NCBI RefSeq assembly: GCF_013373865.1 | Contig: NC_050467.1 | Coordinates: 20,978,996-21,042,995, forward strand | Origin: Monomorium pharaonis | Taxonomy: Eukaryota > Arthropoda > Insecta > Hymenoptera > Formicidae | Reading direction: 5' to 3' | DNA: 64,000 nt | Shown here: positions 12,772-26,725 of the stretch, one piece after another | Layout: every line of letters starts with the position of its first letter | Numbering within the stretch: the stretch's first letter is position 1 | Position numbers and translations under genes: made by a program | The notes under the pieces: model-generated | Databases searched by the model: none | Seen by the model: only the letters and a program-made list of their open reading frames with translations | What the model was told of the DNA's origin: nothing

Positions 12772-13317
12772 CCCCATTCCTTTCTCCAAGTATCGTTTCT
12801 TCGGGATTAACGTCAGCTACCTAACTCACATATAGCCAGAGCGTTGCACGAAAACAGAATATAGGGCTTAGAGCTATAGAAATCGATTTTTTTTCTTTTC
12901 TATTTGGTTCTAGTAATCTATTTTTCTACAATAATGAAAATAATATATAATAGCAATAATAATATTTATTTATTTAAGTTATATTTTTTTTCATCCATTC
13001 ATTCATTAATTATTACTTAAAACTGCAAGCTGCTAATATATTTTATTTAATCTCTACTGATATAAAATAGATATTTTTTGTAATTGCAAGATATGATTTT
13101 ATATTATTGGATTTTATATTACAAATAATTGAAAAATTAAATTACATTTTTCAAACATTTAATCAAACATGTTAATATAGTTTAGGAGTAAATCAAATAA
13201 AATGGAAAAAATGGATTTTTTTAAAACAGGAATCACATATAGAAATGTGTATAGATAACAGATAAATAGATAGAGAATCGTATCACATTGAGCCTATTGC
13301 CAATAATTTCACTGAGC

Positions 13318-13378
13318 TTTCACCGATAAATGAGCAATAATGGTAGCGGGTTGGGGTAATGGTTCCGTTTAACGCCCT
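13318..13378 (+). repeat. Diverged direct repeat A, copy 2
   Basis: Second copy of the 12713-12771 segment, with about ten substitutions and small indels. It ends in GTTTAACGCC, a string that also occurs at the start of repeat B (14015-14024). This suggests A and B may belong to the same larger repeated unit. Confidence 0.75.
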
Positions 13379-13711
13379 ACGATCGTCCAACATTGCTGCT
13401 TTGGCTATAATGGGAGCTAGCTAGTAAGTGTATCGGTGGCACGGATGTATCACGAAAGCGGTGATATTACGTTCCGTACATATGAGATAAATCGTGTAAA
13501 CTGAAAGCTGCTCCCTAACTGCTTCTCTACGCGTAACATTAAATAATAAATATATTATATTTCCCGGATCTAGCAGATAGCTAAACGTGTGTTATCAACC
13601 GCACGCGTATTTTGCAAATAATGGCACATGAATAAATAACTTTGCTATTTAAATTAGCATATGAATTTTAGATAATCATTAAATGTAAACGTATGATAAC
13701 TTATGAAATAA

Positions 13712-13749
13712 ATTTATGTAAAAAAAAAAAGAAATGATTTTACATAAAT
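13712..13749. repeat. 12-bp perfect inverted repeat
   Basis: ATTTATGTAAAA (13712-13723) and its exact reverse complement (13738-13749) are separated by 14 bp of A-rich sequence. It could form a small hairpin. The low complexity makes chance a fair explanation. Confidence 0.6.
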
Positions 13750-13998
13750 CTTTTGTTTGTGAATGCCTCTCACGTTATTTAATTTAAAAAAATCGATACA
13801 GTTAGTATATAGAAATTTTAATTAAATACTAACTTTTAGTTTTTAATTATATTTGGAAAATAAGTATGATTGTCTTTACTATAAGATTATGTAGCGGTCT
13901 ATTAACATGCGTTTCCTGAACAAATATGAAAATGTCCTTTACAGTGAAGTCTTACCACAAATGCAATCTCCTCCATTTGCACCCCTACCTCTATTCTT

Positions 13999-14113
13999 GC
14001 ATCTACGTGCCCCGGTTTAACGCCACGCTATAAAGTTTTTGTCACTGTCTGCAAAATGGCAGTGAGAAACGAGCGAGCCTGTCGTGCTCGCGGCTAAAAT
14101 GGTAGATTAAACG
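13999..14113 (+). repeat. Diverged direct repeat B, copy 1
   Basis: 115 bp matching 14624-14736. Both copies begin GCATCTACGTGC, share a central CTATAAA, TCTGCAAAA and GAGAAACGAGC, and end AATGGTAGATTAAACG. Weaker similarity continues for another 40 bp (GATCGATT, CTTTTGCTTC). No frame is conserved between the copies. The separation of about 624 bp is close to that of repeat A. Confidence 0.85.
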
Positions 14114-14623
14114 TTCCGCTGTCAGCTATTCAGATCGATTCGTTGCACTTTTGCTTCGCCTTTTACCGAGATTAGGTTTATCGAGGAATAATAACTAATT
14201 ATAGATCGCGGCAAGCGTTATAATGTGACATCTGATGTCATTATTATTATCTTACATTTTTAGATTTTGAATGATTATTTACGCGTGTTGCAAATAATTC
14301 TTCTGCCGAATTTTTTACTGTCGAGAATGTACTGTAAGATTGACGCTTTTTAAAAATGACGGGATCACATACGCGTGATATGTGGATTTCTATTTTTCGT
14401 ACACCATTATATACAAAATTGGCGTGTGTCTGCAATTTTTGCCGCGCCGCTCGTATGACACGATAAACTGCAGAATTTATGCGGCGCCAGTCAGAACACT
14501 TCGTACCCGTATGTTTTTATACGCCAAAACGTCCATGTTAAAATATCAAGAAAAAAAGTACGTCTGTGCCACGCGTTTAACATTATTACTGGGACTAAGC
14601 CTCCGTTCGAACGCTCTAATAGA

Positions 14624-14736
14624 GCATCTACGTGCACTGTTTTAGTACCGCGCTATAAACTTTTTGCTGCTTTCTGCAAAACGGCAATGAGAAACGAGCA
14701 GAGCTGTCGCACTACGCTAGAATGGTAGATTAAACG
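14624..14736 (+). repeat. Diverged direct repeat B, copy 2
   Basis: Second copy of the 13999-14113 segment, at about 75-80 percent identity with scattered substitutions and few indels. Together with repeat A it marks 12.7-14.8 kb as a block with internal 0.60-0.65 kb periodicity. Confidence 0.85.
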
Positions 14737-15491
14737 TCTAGCCAACGTGATCGATTAGACTCTCTTTTGCTTCTTGCATCAGCTCACTGTTCAATGAGTC
14801 AATTACAATCTCAAGGATGATAGGAAAAAAATCGTGCATGCGCGACATCCACAAAAGTACGGATAATTACGAGTGTTATGTCAGATACGAATTAGTGAAG
14901 GTCACAATAGAATTGGTACTTCGATTATCGTGGTACGTGATCTTAAATGCTTTGTATTACTAAATATGTAATGTAGCACAATTTAATGTAATGCTATACG
15001 AAAATATTATTTTAATAAGACATTATATGTCTTTTATATGAAACACATTTTTTAAATGAAAAATGCATTTTTTTTAATTGACGAAGCTAACAACTTTAGT
15101 AAAGCATCGACGGGTTGGTGCTCCGATAATAATCATCGCGAACGTGTCGGGAAGTATCGGCAAAACTGTAATTGGACAAAAAGAAGACACACAAGCGAGA
15201 CAAGTGACACGGAAAATCGAAACGTACGTTTGAAATAGGGCTGAATATGTATATAAGTATATATGTATAAGTGTTCTACATTAAAGGCAACGTCAAAATG
15301 AGCATATCTCTAATTAATGCTATATGTTAATTGTAAATTGTTAATTCTATTAAATTAATTTTTCATGCAGGTATTTATACAACATTTAATATTACAAAGG
15401 AAGAATAACTGTTCTCAAAATGCCTTAAGGCATTTTTAAAATACATCAGTAATACAGCATTCTTTAAATTTAGTATACACGTAATAAAGCT

Positions 15492-15585
15492 GTTACTTTT
15501 AACAACATTGAATATTCAAAACTTTGAAAGAATTTTTAGGTTTGAAAATTGGAAGCTTTGAATAATCGTAGTTGTCAAAAGTAAC
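15492..15585. repeat. 94-nt imperfect hairpin, pre-miRNA-like size
   Basis: Arms 15492-15528 and 15549-15585 pair over 37 positions: 29 Watson-Crick, 2 G-U in the + strand RNA and 6 mismatches. The terminal loop is 20 nt. The outer ten pairs and an inner run of nine pairs are uninterrupted. Size and mismatch pattern fit a microRNA precursor, but a degenerate small foldback transposon would look the same. I do not recognise any known insect microRNA seed in either arm. Both possibilities stay open. Confidence 0.4.
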
Positions 15586-16363
15586 TTAACACTAGTGTAT
15601 AATTGTATTTTATTGTATGAATTGAAAAAATTATATTTATATCATCTATATGTGTTATATCGCAGTGCGTATTTTTCATACAGAAAATTTTAGCAATTTT
15701 TTTCTATGTTTACGGATCACTCAGTGTTGTTTGATCTTGAAACTGAGTCTATAACTTCAAACAGAAGTCGTTATTGAGAAAAAAATGTTCTTTTTATTAT
15801 AGAGAATATAGTATAGCGCATAAAAGCAAAACGTCACCTCCGCAATTCACGAGATTCCCATATATTGTACGGTATGTACCGAAGGCATCCTTTTGAGAGT
15901 GCAGTTACGCTTTGTCGACCAGTCAAGCCTTTCCTATAGCTCCCCGATCGCACGATCGTGTAACCTTTCAACTGCATTCTGTCGCGTTGACGTTTCTGTC
16001 CTCTTCCTATTTTCCGATTCTCCCATTTAAAGCCCCGCTCGCGCTGCGATATCCCGAATCCGCGTATGTGATTAGGTTACGCCGCAAAATCGATAGCTCG
16101 ACTGGCGTTATAACCATCGTCAGGTTAAAAACAATTCATACGTAAAACCTACCGAGAAATTCGACGCCAGGTATCACATTTCGAGCCGCATCGATACGTC
16201 CTTCTACTCTTTAACGTAGCCATTTTCACAGCGGGTCTGTTTTTACCTCTGCGAAAATGCGATACGGAAAACATTCGTCAGATATCTCCAATTTGAGCAT
16301 TGTTATCCGATTTTAATTATGATCAGAAAATAGTACCTCGTCGTTATGGAAAACGGGCGTAGC

Positions 16364-16420
16364 AAAACTTGTAAACAAGAAAATCGATATTTCAATTATT
16401 GTTTGAAGTTTACAAGTTTT
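16364..16420. repeat. 13-bp perfect inverted repeat
   Basis: AAAACTTGTAAAC (16364-16376) and its exact reverse complement (16408-16420) flank 31 bp of AT-rich sequence. This could be a small foldback remnant. No other element feature is visible. Confidence 0.6.
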
Positions 16421-18870
16421 TAAAGTATTCATTTATCTGTTAAAATTATATCTTGATTTATTTAAAAAATGAGTTTACTTCGTACAGTTTATAGAAATAA
16501 TTCACTTGTTCTAATTTAATTGTGCGTTTGATAATATTTATTTAAATCGCCATACGTTTTTAATATGCCGATATTATCAGAGAAACATGTATAAAAGTAA
16601 TATGTTCTGTTTGGAAAAAGGAAAAGGGAGGAAGAGAAAAAAATCAAGTTTTCACAATGTTATCTAAATGGAATTAAATAAATAATTTTTTTTTACCGTG
16701 AATGAAATAAAACATTTAACGTAAAAATGGAAGAGAAAAAATATTTATATACACGACTACGTTGTATTCGACGGTGTTTTTTCTCGTTGAAGTAGTATTC
16801 TTTGACAAAGATGTGATGTATCAATTTTCAGTACAATTACCTTTCATAAATTATTTGCATTGATTAAGTAGGTAAGTGTAGTACGTCATTTTACGTACTT
16901 CACAATAGAGAGTGTAAGAGAAAGGGGAAACGCTTAACAATGAACTCACGGTAGGATTCCCGGATCTGAATTTGGAATTCCCAGCGTTCCGAAGTATCCT
17001 GCTTTCGTTCTAGCGTGAAATAAGTCTGGGACCTCGGAGCCCTCTCCAAAGCTGACTATTTGCACTTAGCAACTAGTGGTATGGCACCTGGGTACTCTCA
17101 ACTAAAATACTACTTGCCGTCGACTGCCTTTTCTACGCTAGTGTAATGCATACATTTGAAAGTTAACTCTTTTTCACATGAAAGCAAACATTTGATAGTC
17201 TAATATATTTCACCTCAGTAATCAATGTGTTTGTTATTCGTTACACTTATTTTTAGAAGATGTTTACGTATAACTTTTAAAATATACTCTAGTAACTCTA
17301 GTTGATGATATTACTAATGTAGGAAGGTTGTGAGAAACGAATTTTTTGTTTGATTTTTATATGTTAAATTTTTCATTTTTTAAACTTGTTATTTGAGTGT
17401 GAAACTTTTATCAATATTGAAGTTTTACTCGTCGGAGTAAACTTTACGACTGTAGAACTTTATAATTCTTGTAGTCTCGCGCAATTTTTTTTTTTTTGAT
17501 TTTTGACATTTTAAAATGTATAATTCTATCAGAACGAATAATCCTTTGAGATATTTATATTTTAAAACATTTAAATGCAATGAGAAGTGAATATAATAAT
17601 GTGTTATTACGCGCACAAACTTACACTTTTATAATTGATGACGAAGGATATACTCTTCGACTTAAGTCTCCTTTTATTCGTCTCCAGACACGTTACCCTA
17701 CTAAATCATACGTGGGCGGCGTTTCACGTTCTTAGCTTCACGTGTCAGGACTACATCACGCTGTAGCAAAAACACGCGTCACCGCCGAAACGCGTATCCA
17801 CTCCGTCGGTGCGCCGACCCGAGCAATTCATTCAATTTTCACGAATGTCTACGGCATCGCACGCTTCCCTTTTGTAGCATTTCGTCGCCAGTTGCGCCAG
17901 CGTTTTTGCATACGACTGAAACAAAGAGACCGCGCGATGAATTTTGAGCGATGACGCGCCAGGAAGAAGACGCAAATTCGCGGCGGGATGCGGACAGAAT
18001 CGCAAATAGCGTGGACGTTTCTGTTTACAAGATGAGCGTCGCTGGTTGTAAATCATAGAATGCGATGGGTAGCACGGGCGCGTGCGAAGGGTGTGCACAG
18101 GGTAGGGTGAGGCGCAAGGAGAGGAATGCTCGTAAGGTGGGCGAGAGGGCAGAGGGTAGCGCGAGCAAGTCTGTTGGGAAATAAGGAGGCAAAGTTAAGC
18201 TGCTACCCCTTCTGCATCTCACCGTGCCGTGCCCTCCGCAAATAGCTACGTAACCCTACTGTATCCCGGCCCTATCGCGCCGGCATTACGTCCGTGCCGA
18301 CGTTACATCCGTAACGTGGCGAAGCCACCCCCTTGAGCGACATAACCGCCGTCGTTTATCCATTTCCCTTATAGGACGGACTTGTTACAGTTTCGCCGAC
18401 CGTTCTTCAAAGACAAGATCTCGTGTTCCATTGATCAAACGGCAGTCACAGGCACGAATGATAAATTGCTGTAACGACCTGCTATACGGTGACTTGAGAG
18501 TGATGAAAAAGCAACTGAAAATGAATACCGTTGGAATACTCGTGTTCCGGAAATATATGGTGCGGTCTTATCGTCATCACTTAGTGGAATGTAGTTCAGC
18601 TTGATTTAATTAGCGTACCGTTGACTCATGGAAAGTAAAGATCCCGCCTGTACGTACTGTAAGCTGATGGATCTTTTCGTGGCACATTCCACATTTCTAC
18701 TGAAATTACATACAAACGCAAACGCACGAAAAAATTAGAATTGCATTTATCAACTTTTGTTCAAGTTAGAAAAGAAAATACTAAATAATTATATAAAAAT
18801 ATTTAAACTTTTTATTTTATTTTAATTGCATTTTCTCATTGAGTAAAATAAAAATAAAGGATGAGATTTT

Positions 18871-18890
18871 GTGTGTGTGTGTGTGTGTGT
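18871..18890. repeat. (GT)10 microsatellite
   Basis: Ten uninterrupted GT units in AT-rich DNA. Confidence 0.95.
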
Positions 18891-21800
18891 AAATTTAGAA
18901 GTAATTTGAAAAAATAATCTTAATATCTCTTTTTGTAGTATAATATTTCTTTTTGTTATTTTATTCACGCAAGTTTAGCTTTGTTTCACATGTGATATTC
19001 CTCGAATGTATTTAGATTTATTGGAATCATATCGCTTAAAAAAACATTCTATTCTTCATCGTCCCTAATAAAGTGCTTTTTTTTCTATGGCGAAACATTA
19101 TGACAATTTTGCTGTTTACGCTTCAGATATGTATATAGTTAACATAAAAATTGAATAAAATGAAAATATAACGATTGTACATGAAGAGATAAAAAGATAT
19201 TGGACGAAATATATAAATAATAACTTGCATTTGCTTATAATACTTATAAAGTATGGATCAAAGTTCTTGACAGTTACTTTTCTCTATATCAATTCTTGTT
19301 GAACGTTAGGAGAAAATTAATGTATAGTTTAACTTATATCAAGAAAAAATTTTTATACTTTTAAATATGTAAAATTTTTTTTAGTATTAAGTCGCATTAT
19401 CTAATTTTAAATATTACTTCTAAAATTGATATAAAAAGTTTAAGCATTGTTTCTGAGAAAAAACGATTCTGAGAAAAAGGATATTATGAATCTTTTTTTG
19501 CGCAACTTATAGCTAAAAGAATATCGTTACTACGCAGCGCGACTCACACTTGCGAAATTACATTTCTCAAATACGTACGGTGCATCGAGACGTTTGGCAA
19601 TTTTCGACGCCTTGGCAAGTGAATATTTGCATGTTAATACGATTACGGGAGTTCTACCGAGTAAAGAGGATACGGAAGGAACTTGGAATTGATAGAGGAC
19701 GGAAGACACTCCGCGCGGCATGACGAAAGGAGATGCTAGACAAAGCGAGAGAGTAAATGTCATCATGGCAGGGAGATGAAATGTGAGAGAGAGAGAGAGA
19801 AAGAGAGGGAGGGGGAGGGAGGGACGCGTGAACACAAGGAAAGCGAGGAGGGGAGGGAAAACGCTGCCGAGGGGTTCGAGGGAAATGAATCACATCATTA
19901 TGAATAATAATATGCCCTGCCCGTGGTATTCTCTCTGTCTGGTTATTAATAGTAATGACTTAGCGGGGGATTTTGCGAACGTAGTGGGGGTTGTGTGTCG
20001 CGTGAAGCACGCACTACTACCCTGCGTGACTTTCCGTAGACCGGACCGAGCACCCACCGCTTCCCTAAGTATACATGCATATACGGTCAACGGTACACGT
20101 ATCCATGTCGACACGTCCCTCGCTTCCTCTGGTACTCTATCTATTTCCACTATCACGTACATACGTTGTACGTAATGTTGATGAAAAAAAAAGAGGAAAA
20201 CATATAAAATATTTCGCAATTCTGTATTGTGGCGGCTACCGAGAGTGCTCTGTTCATTGATTCTGATTGCTATAGAGATGTATGCTGGAACCCATGCTGC
20301 ATTGTGCAGCCTATTGTGAAATTCACGGTGCAGTGTAAATACACATAACTCCGCGGTTCATTCCTGTCAACAAAGCGCGTACATTTGCAGCTCTTCGCGA
20401 AAAACGAACAGCGTATCAGCATTGAGACGTTGTTCTGCTTTATATTGTACAATAATAATATTATATATTTTTACATTAACAGTTTTACAGCTAGTAGATA
20501 TTCCAAAAAAATAAATCATTAATTGTAACTGTATATTTTATATCTCTATCGATAAATTAGATAAATTAAATTAAGTATATTTTTAATTGCTTTTATTAAT
20601 TAAATTTGCGTTTTTTATTTAGTGACGAATAATAAATATAAATAAATTTAAAATATAATATTTTTAGTGTATAAGCTATTTAATTAAAATTTTTTAAATT
20701 TATATTTGGAGAATATCTCTCTCTTTCAAACAATAATGTGAAGGATTTGTGTAAAGTGTGAATAATTTTAAAATGTTTTTGCTGCATTAATTTGCATTAG
20801 ATTACCTTTGATTTTGAAATACTAGAATTTATCAATTAATACGAAAGATTTATTTTCAACAAAAATCTATAAACGTTTGCTCGCATAAAAATATAAAAGT
20901 TTTGCATTCTCACATTTCCGTGACGAACGACACTAGATCTTCTGTGCATTAAATCCAAGTCTCACAAATAATGATAGCGTGTACTGTGTGTAAAAATTCC
21001 AAAAGTGACTATGAACTGCAGATAATCGCACCGACAAGATGGCCCGCAGGTGGTAGAGCAAAGTCAGTCGCGGACTGTGAACACAGCACGGGGGGGATGA
21101 AAGCGAGAATTGGGCACGCTCGCCGCATTACTTTGTACAAATAACGCACGCCGCTGTAATTTGTGAAATTCTCGTTATTTTACATTTTAAACTAGAAAAT
21201 AAAACGGCCAAGCTGGCGGCTGCTTATCCGCTCGGCAGGATCTCGATGCTATCGCCCCCAGTCACGCTTACCCTGCTGCAAGCAAGCCGAGCACGAGCGC
21301 CCTGAAAATTACTGTAGACTCGTACGTGGCGTGAGTATTATTTTTTCCAACCCCTCTCCCTCCCTCCTATTCCCTGACCCGCGGTCTATCCATATATCCC
21401 ACGCTTTTCTTCTACCCTTTTTCCACGTTCGATCCCACATGTTTCTCAGGAAGCGAAGATTGCACATAGATATGAAACTATTACGCGGCATGCGCGCGCA
21501 AACTTTTTAAGCTACCTTGCTAAAAATGCCCACCTTACCAACGAGGGGGTGTATCTTGTAACACAATTTTCCCTGAAAAAGGAAATGCTAGCGTCATCCG
21601 ACGAGCAGAGCTTGAACTACGAATGTAGCATCGGCGTTAGAGGGGTAGTAGGAGTTCTATGCGATACCCTTAGTGGAGAGGGATGTTGGTCGGGGTGGGA
21701 GTATACTGTACAAGTCCATGTTACACTCTTCGAAATTTGTTTTTTAATACAAATTTATTTTGTCAAGATACAAATGCATTTATATGAGCTTTTACAGCTT

Positions 21801-23703
21801 TTAATGATTTAAATAATTGTTTCAAGAATTATTATTAATATTCAAACATGAAGCATATAATTCTTTTATAAACAAGATACAGGAAAAACAAAAACACCAA
21901 AATAACAAAAAGAAGTATATGTACATGTATGCTGTTTGCAAATATCATAGAAAATATTATTTTTCATTTTTTTTAAGTAACTTATATTGTATAGATAGCA
22001 TTATGAATGCAGGCGATTTGATAATAAGTAGAAAAAGAAGAGTCACATTCATTAGTTAAAAACCATAAGTTTATCTATAAAAATGACTATGATCGTACAT
22101 ATTTTAGTGCTTTTTTTAAATTAAAAAAAATTTGCCTCGTGAAGAATGGACTGCTGGCTGCGTACCCCACCACGAAGGGGTAAGTGCATAGTGGGGATGA
22201 ATCGATACAGCCGCGATACAACAGCCGAAGCTTCGAAACTCGAAATAGGAATGCGCACGCACCCCCTTCCATCGCGTCTCTATTGAGCCTCGGAACAGTG
22301 TTACGCGAAGGAATCATTCGTAGCGGACAGGTGACTCTTCCAGCTCTATCCCTGTACGCGTACACCGGATGTATATATTTTTAAGCGCGACGTGACACCG
22401 CTCACCATCGAACAACGTAAGTTAACCATCTCGATTCCCTCTCACAACAAATCATCCCATGCAATCAAATTTTTTTTTAATGTCATTCCACGTATTTTTC
22501 ATTTATTCGTTTAAAGTTCATTAGATTAAAGTAGAATATATTTATATAACTTTTTTTAGTGCAGTTCGGGAGAAAAAGTGATAACTTAAGAAGCAAAATT
22601 CTTTAAATTATCAGATTATAGCACAATGGAAACAATTTAGGATGCTGTGCCCTTAATATATAACATTCACATTTTACGCGATTATTTTTTTAGTTATTAT
22701 AAAGTATTTTGTAAAAATAATTTTTTTTTAGATTAGTTTATACATTTTATCTTTGATATATGGAATTTTTTAATGATATAGTTATAAACTTATAAGTAAA
22801 TATATATTGCAATAAATTGTTATATATTAATTTCATTTATAAATAGTAATAAAAATATAATATTTAAAATTGAATCAACTGCATAATTTTTTAAAGTATT
22901 TCTTTTGAAAAGAATTATTAATTTAATTTTTGAAGATGATTGATAATCGAAGTCGATGTAATTCATCACGGAAAATTCACGCCAAAAATAAACATTCCAA
23001 AACTTAATAACGAAACTTAATAACAAAAATAATCAATGTTCATATGAAATAATATATTGTGATATGGCTGACGAATGGTTTATCTTCGCAATATTTCGTC
23101 ATTTGTTCGATCACCATCCATCAAATTGTGACATTGACAGATTCTAAGTTTGATAGAAAGGACGAAGAGCCACCATAAATTTTGGTACATCGAAAATTTT
23201 ATCGAAAAGATAAAAATTGCAGTATTCTTTACACTACATTTTTATTTCTTCATAAAGTATATTATGTTTATTTTAGTTTTTATTAGTAGAAAGAAATTTT
23301 AATCAGAAATCTGAAAAAATATGAAACTATATTGACATTGCGTTTAAATTCAGGAGAAGATTAACAATATTAATTGTATAGAATAAAATTTACTTAAGGA
23401 TTTTCGACTATAGTTGGCGTAATTAAAGAAATTTTAATAATGAAGTAATAAAATAATTTGTAAACATTTATTTCAAATAAATTATACAAATGTATAAATG
23501 TTTATTAAAATAGGTTTAAATTTTGCATATAATGCAAGATTTAAAAGAATATAAATACAACGTATCACATAGATCACATATTTTTATCATCTTACGTATT
23601 ATATATTATTTAGTTCTTTTTATACAAAGCACTTTGTTTTGTTTATTTTTACGTGGATAACAAGTTTTTGAATCCATCATCATTACTAAACTAATGATTG
23701 ACA

Positions 23704-23734
23704 ACACACACACACACACACACACATACACACA
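23704..23734. repeat. (CA)n microsatellite
   Basis: A CA run of about 30 bp with one TA interruption, followed by a short TATATG-rich tail. Confidence 0.9.
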
Positions 23735-24366
23735 TGTATATGCGGTATATATGCAATGTCGGTCAACATAATCATGGTTAGTATAAATATTTTCGTTTAT
23801 TCTGATGAAATGATAATCTATAGTAACTTTTTTGTATGAAAATTTAAAACAAACTATAATTAATCTATGGTTAATTATTACTAATATTAATCATTTATTT
23901 TTATAAAAAAATTGTAACATTATCGTATTAAATTATTTAGATATTTTATGTGTAGCATTAAAGCTTATATTTAAGAAGGATAGAAATATTTAAATAAAGA
24001 TTTTTTATTCTACTTATTTTACTTACACGATGTACTTTATATATTTTAAACAATATTAGAATATTACATATTTATATAATAAAGAATGTGAAGAAAATTG
24101 CTTCTGGAAGATTTAATTATAGCATCATGTTTTGCGTTAGATTGTAATAATTGTTAATCGAGTAATCGATGAGCCGGTGCGAACCACGCGTGAAGTAATA
24201 ATTGAACTTTCGCGTACGTAATCGACGTCTAAAGCCTCAGCTCAGGTTAACGATGTAAGTTCGAAACGCTGTCAATAGCGATCGAGATTTAAGGGCCTGA
24301 GCCCTTCATGGGCGTGTGACGAGCAAGAGATTATTCAGTATTAGACAGGACGAGTGTATCGCGTCG

Positions 24367-24400
24367 TGGATCGATCGATCGTTCGGTCGGTAGGTCGATT
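24367..24400. repeat. Degenerate (TCGA)/(TCGG) repeat
   Basis: Tetranucleotide units TCGA and TCGG with substitutions, lying in CpG-rich sequence. It is short and impure, probably a decaying microsatellite. Confidence 0.6.
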
Positions 24401-25066
24401 GAGCTTCGACGAGGTAGATTCGTGACAGTGCGGAGGGGGTTGACGCTGTACCTATGGGGACAACGATGCACGTCGTATAACGCGTCGGGTATGTAGAAGG
24501 GGTGAGAGACAGATTAATGTGACCCCGTCACCGTTCGAACAAAGCTCGCACAATGGCCGCGCACCGGGGACACTGGACTGGTGGACTGCGCGGAACGGGG
24601 GTCGATGATGGTGTGTGGGGGTGGAGGCAGAGAAGGAAGGGGCTTGACTGCACTGGATATATTACCCGCCACTCGTGGCTATCACCAATGAGATTCAATG
24701 CGCGATCACGTACTTCCACCGCGATACTCGGAAAAGTGTTGTCCCTCGGATTCTGCCGTCTTTCTTTCTGTGCCTCCGACGCCCCTCGTGCACGGAGACG
24801 CTTGTCGTGGTAGCGGATTTTCAAGTTTTATCCTGTCCCCCGTTTGTCATTCATCAAATCCTGCATCGCACCGATATGTTTACTCGTACTTGTCAAAAAT
24901 GCCGAGGCCACGTGGCCAAGCTGATACATAATTATTTATTATAGTATTACTTTTCAATATTTTACATAGCCGATATCTCATTTTAATTAAAACAAGCTAA
25001 TGATAATTATGCATCATTAATTGTTGACAGGAATCAACTAAATAAATTTTCTTTATTCATTAGAAC

Positions 25067-25111
25067 TGAATATCGATCAATCAATATTTAATACTCATTG
25101 ATCGATATTCA
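25067..25111. repeat. 15-bp perfect inverted repeat
   Basis: TGAATATCGATCAAT (25067-25081) and its exact reverse complement (25097-25111) enclose a 15-nt loop. The internal ATCGAT makes each arm partly self-palindromic. It could be a DNA cruciform, a foldback remnant or a paired-site regulatory element. Nothing else supports a choice. Confidence 0.7.
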
Positions 25112-26529
25112 TTACTTGAGTAATGATTGCATATATCTTTCAAGTTCTTAATTTCAGAGGAAATCTTTGAATCTGGTATGCGGAATAGAATAGAGTGACC
25201 ACACCTCCCGAGGGTGGATTCCAATGCGCGCGCAGGATAATCTTAGGTCTTATCGAAGAGCTTTTCTATAGTTATCAGCACTCGACGAGAGAAAAGTGCG
25301 TAAGAAACAGAAAAAGAGAAGAATTTAGATTTACGTTCTATCAGAACAAGAACAATTCGCCTTTATTCTTGGATAAAATAAATTAATTTTCCATATATTA
25401 TATAATATAATAATATAAAGTACTAATGTACGAAAAATTTAGTCGCTATTGAAATCTGATTATGTAATATTTTAACTGGATTCGCGTAACATGACATGCA
25501 GCGGTTGATGAGTTCAATGAACTTATTATATGCGATAGTACCGCGCATATATTAAATTTCACTCACCGAAAAAAAATCAGTTAAAGTATCCAACAATATG
25601 TAAAATTATACGTTCACATAACATTTTTTCAAGTATTCTCGTTAATACATGTTACATTACATATGATGTGCATAAATGTGTAAAATTGCATTCCAAAATT
25701 AATTAATTGTTGCACGTATAAGTAATTAAATTAAAAGCTAATTTTTATATAATTTCTATAGAATTTTTATAGAATTTTTCTGTAGAGATTGATAAAATAT
25801 AGATTAAAATAGGCAATTTTTTGATGATATATTTTCTTTGGAATAAATTTTCTTAAAAACTTTGTAAGTGTTAAAGTTAATCTATAATAGTATCATACCA
25901 ATGTTGATCAAGTTGCAACAAATATGCTTTCATCTACCCAACAAGGTATGCAAGATCCATTAACTACTCTACTTGGGGATGCATTCCCTCGTGCTCTACG
26001 GCATAGCAGCAAGACAGATAGATAGGTCAATGATGCTCGAGATACAAGGAATCAAAACGTCGTCATTAAATGTGCAATTTCCAAGACAAAACGGGGCCTT
26101 ATTGGCTATGAAGTAAGATCAATGTTGTTTGCCGGTAATCGTTTTTATGAGTACATGAGATACGGCTTGCATGTGCGTGGTATTTTCGTGGGAGCTCCAT
26201 TAAATCACTGTAAAATCTGTTCCACCGTGAGTGCCACGGCTGCCACGCCACTGGAGAATAAAGAGGGGCTTATTATAAGCGACGGTAATTCTCGAATAAA
26301 TAACCGCGGGCTTGTGCGAAGATCGAGAAGAGGGCTGCTAGAACGTGGCGGAGAAGACGGAGGTAGAGAAGGAGTGGAAGAAAGCAACGGAGAAAAGGGA
26401 GGTGGGGCAATGCCGTGGCAGTGAAGGAGGAAAAGGAGGTGGGAACGTAGGTGGCTGATTTATTTCGGCGCCGCAAAGATCTGGATCCGCGCGTACGTGC
26501 TCCGTGCCTCAAATTACCAACTTATAAAC

Positions 26530-26666
26530 TCTGGCGTTCTCTCTCTATCTTCTTCCACCCTGCACTCTTTTCTCTCTTTCTTTCTCTTCTTTTGCTCCTT
26601 CCTCCCTTTCTGCCTATCTCTCTTCCACTTATAACCATCTCGCTCACACTCACCCCTACTTTCTTC

Positions 26667-26725
<59 letters not shown>

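Larger units (their letters stand above)
14787..18870. other. Gene-free stretch with one CpG-rich patch
   Basis: AT-rich sequence to about 17640, then CpG-rich and GC-richer DNA to about 18480 with purine-rich + strand at 18060-18200. Open frames at 15912-16145, 17742-17954 and 17832-18222 overlap across strands and look like by-products of GC content. Contained hairpins are listed separately. No coding or RNA gene is supportable. Confidence 0.5.
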
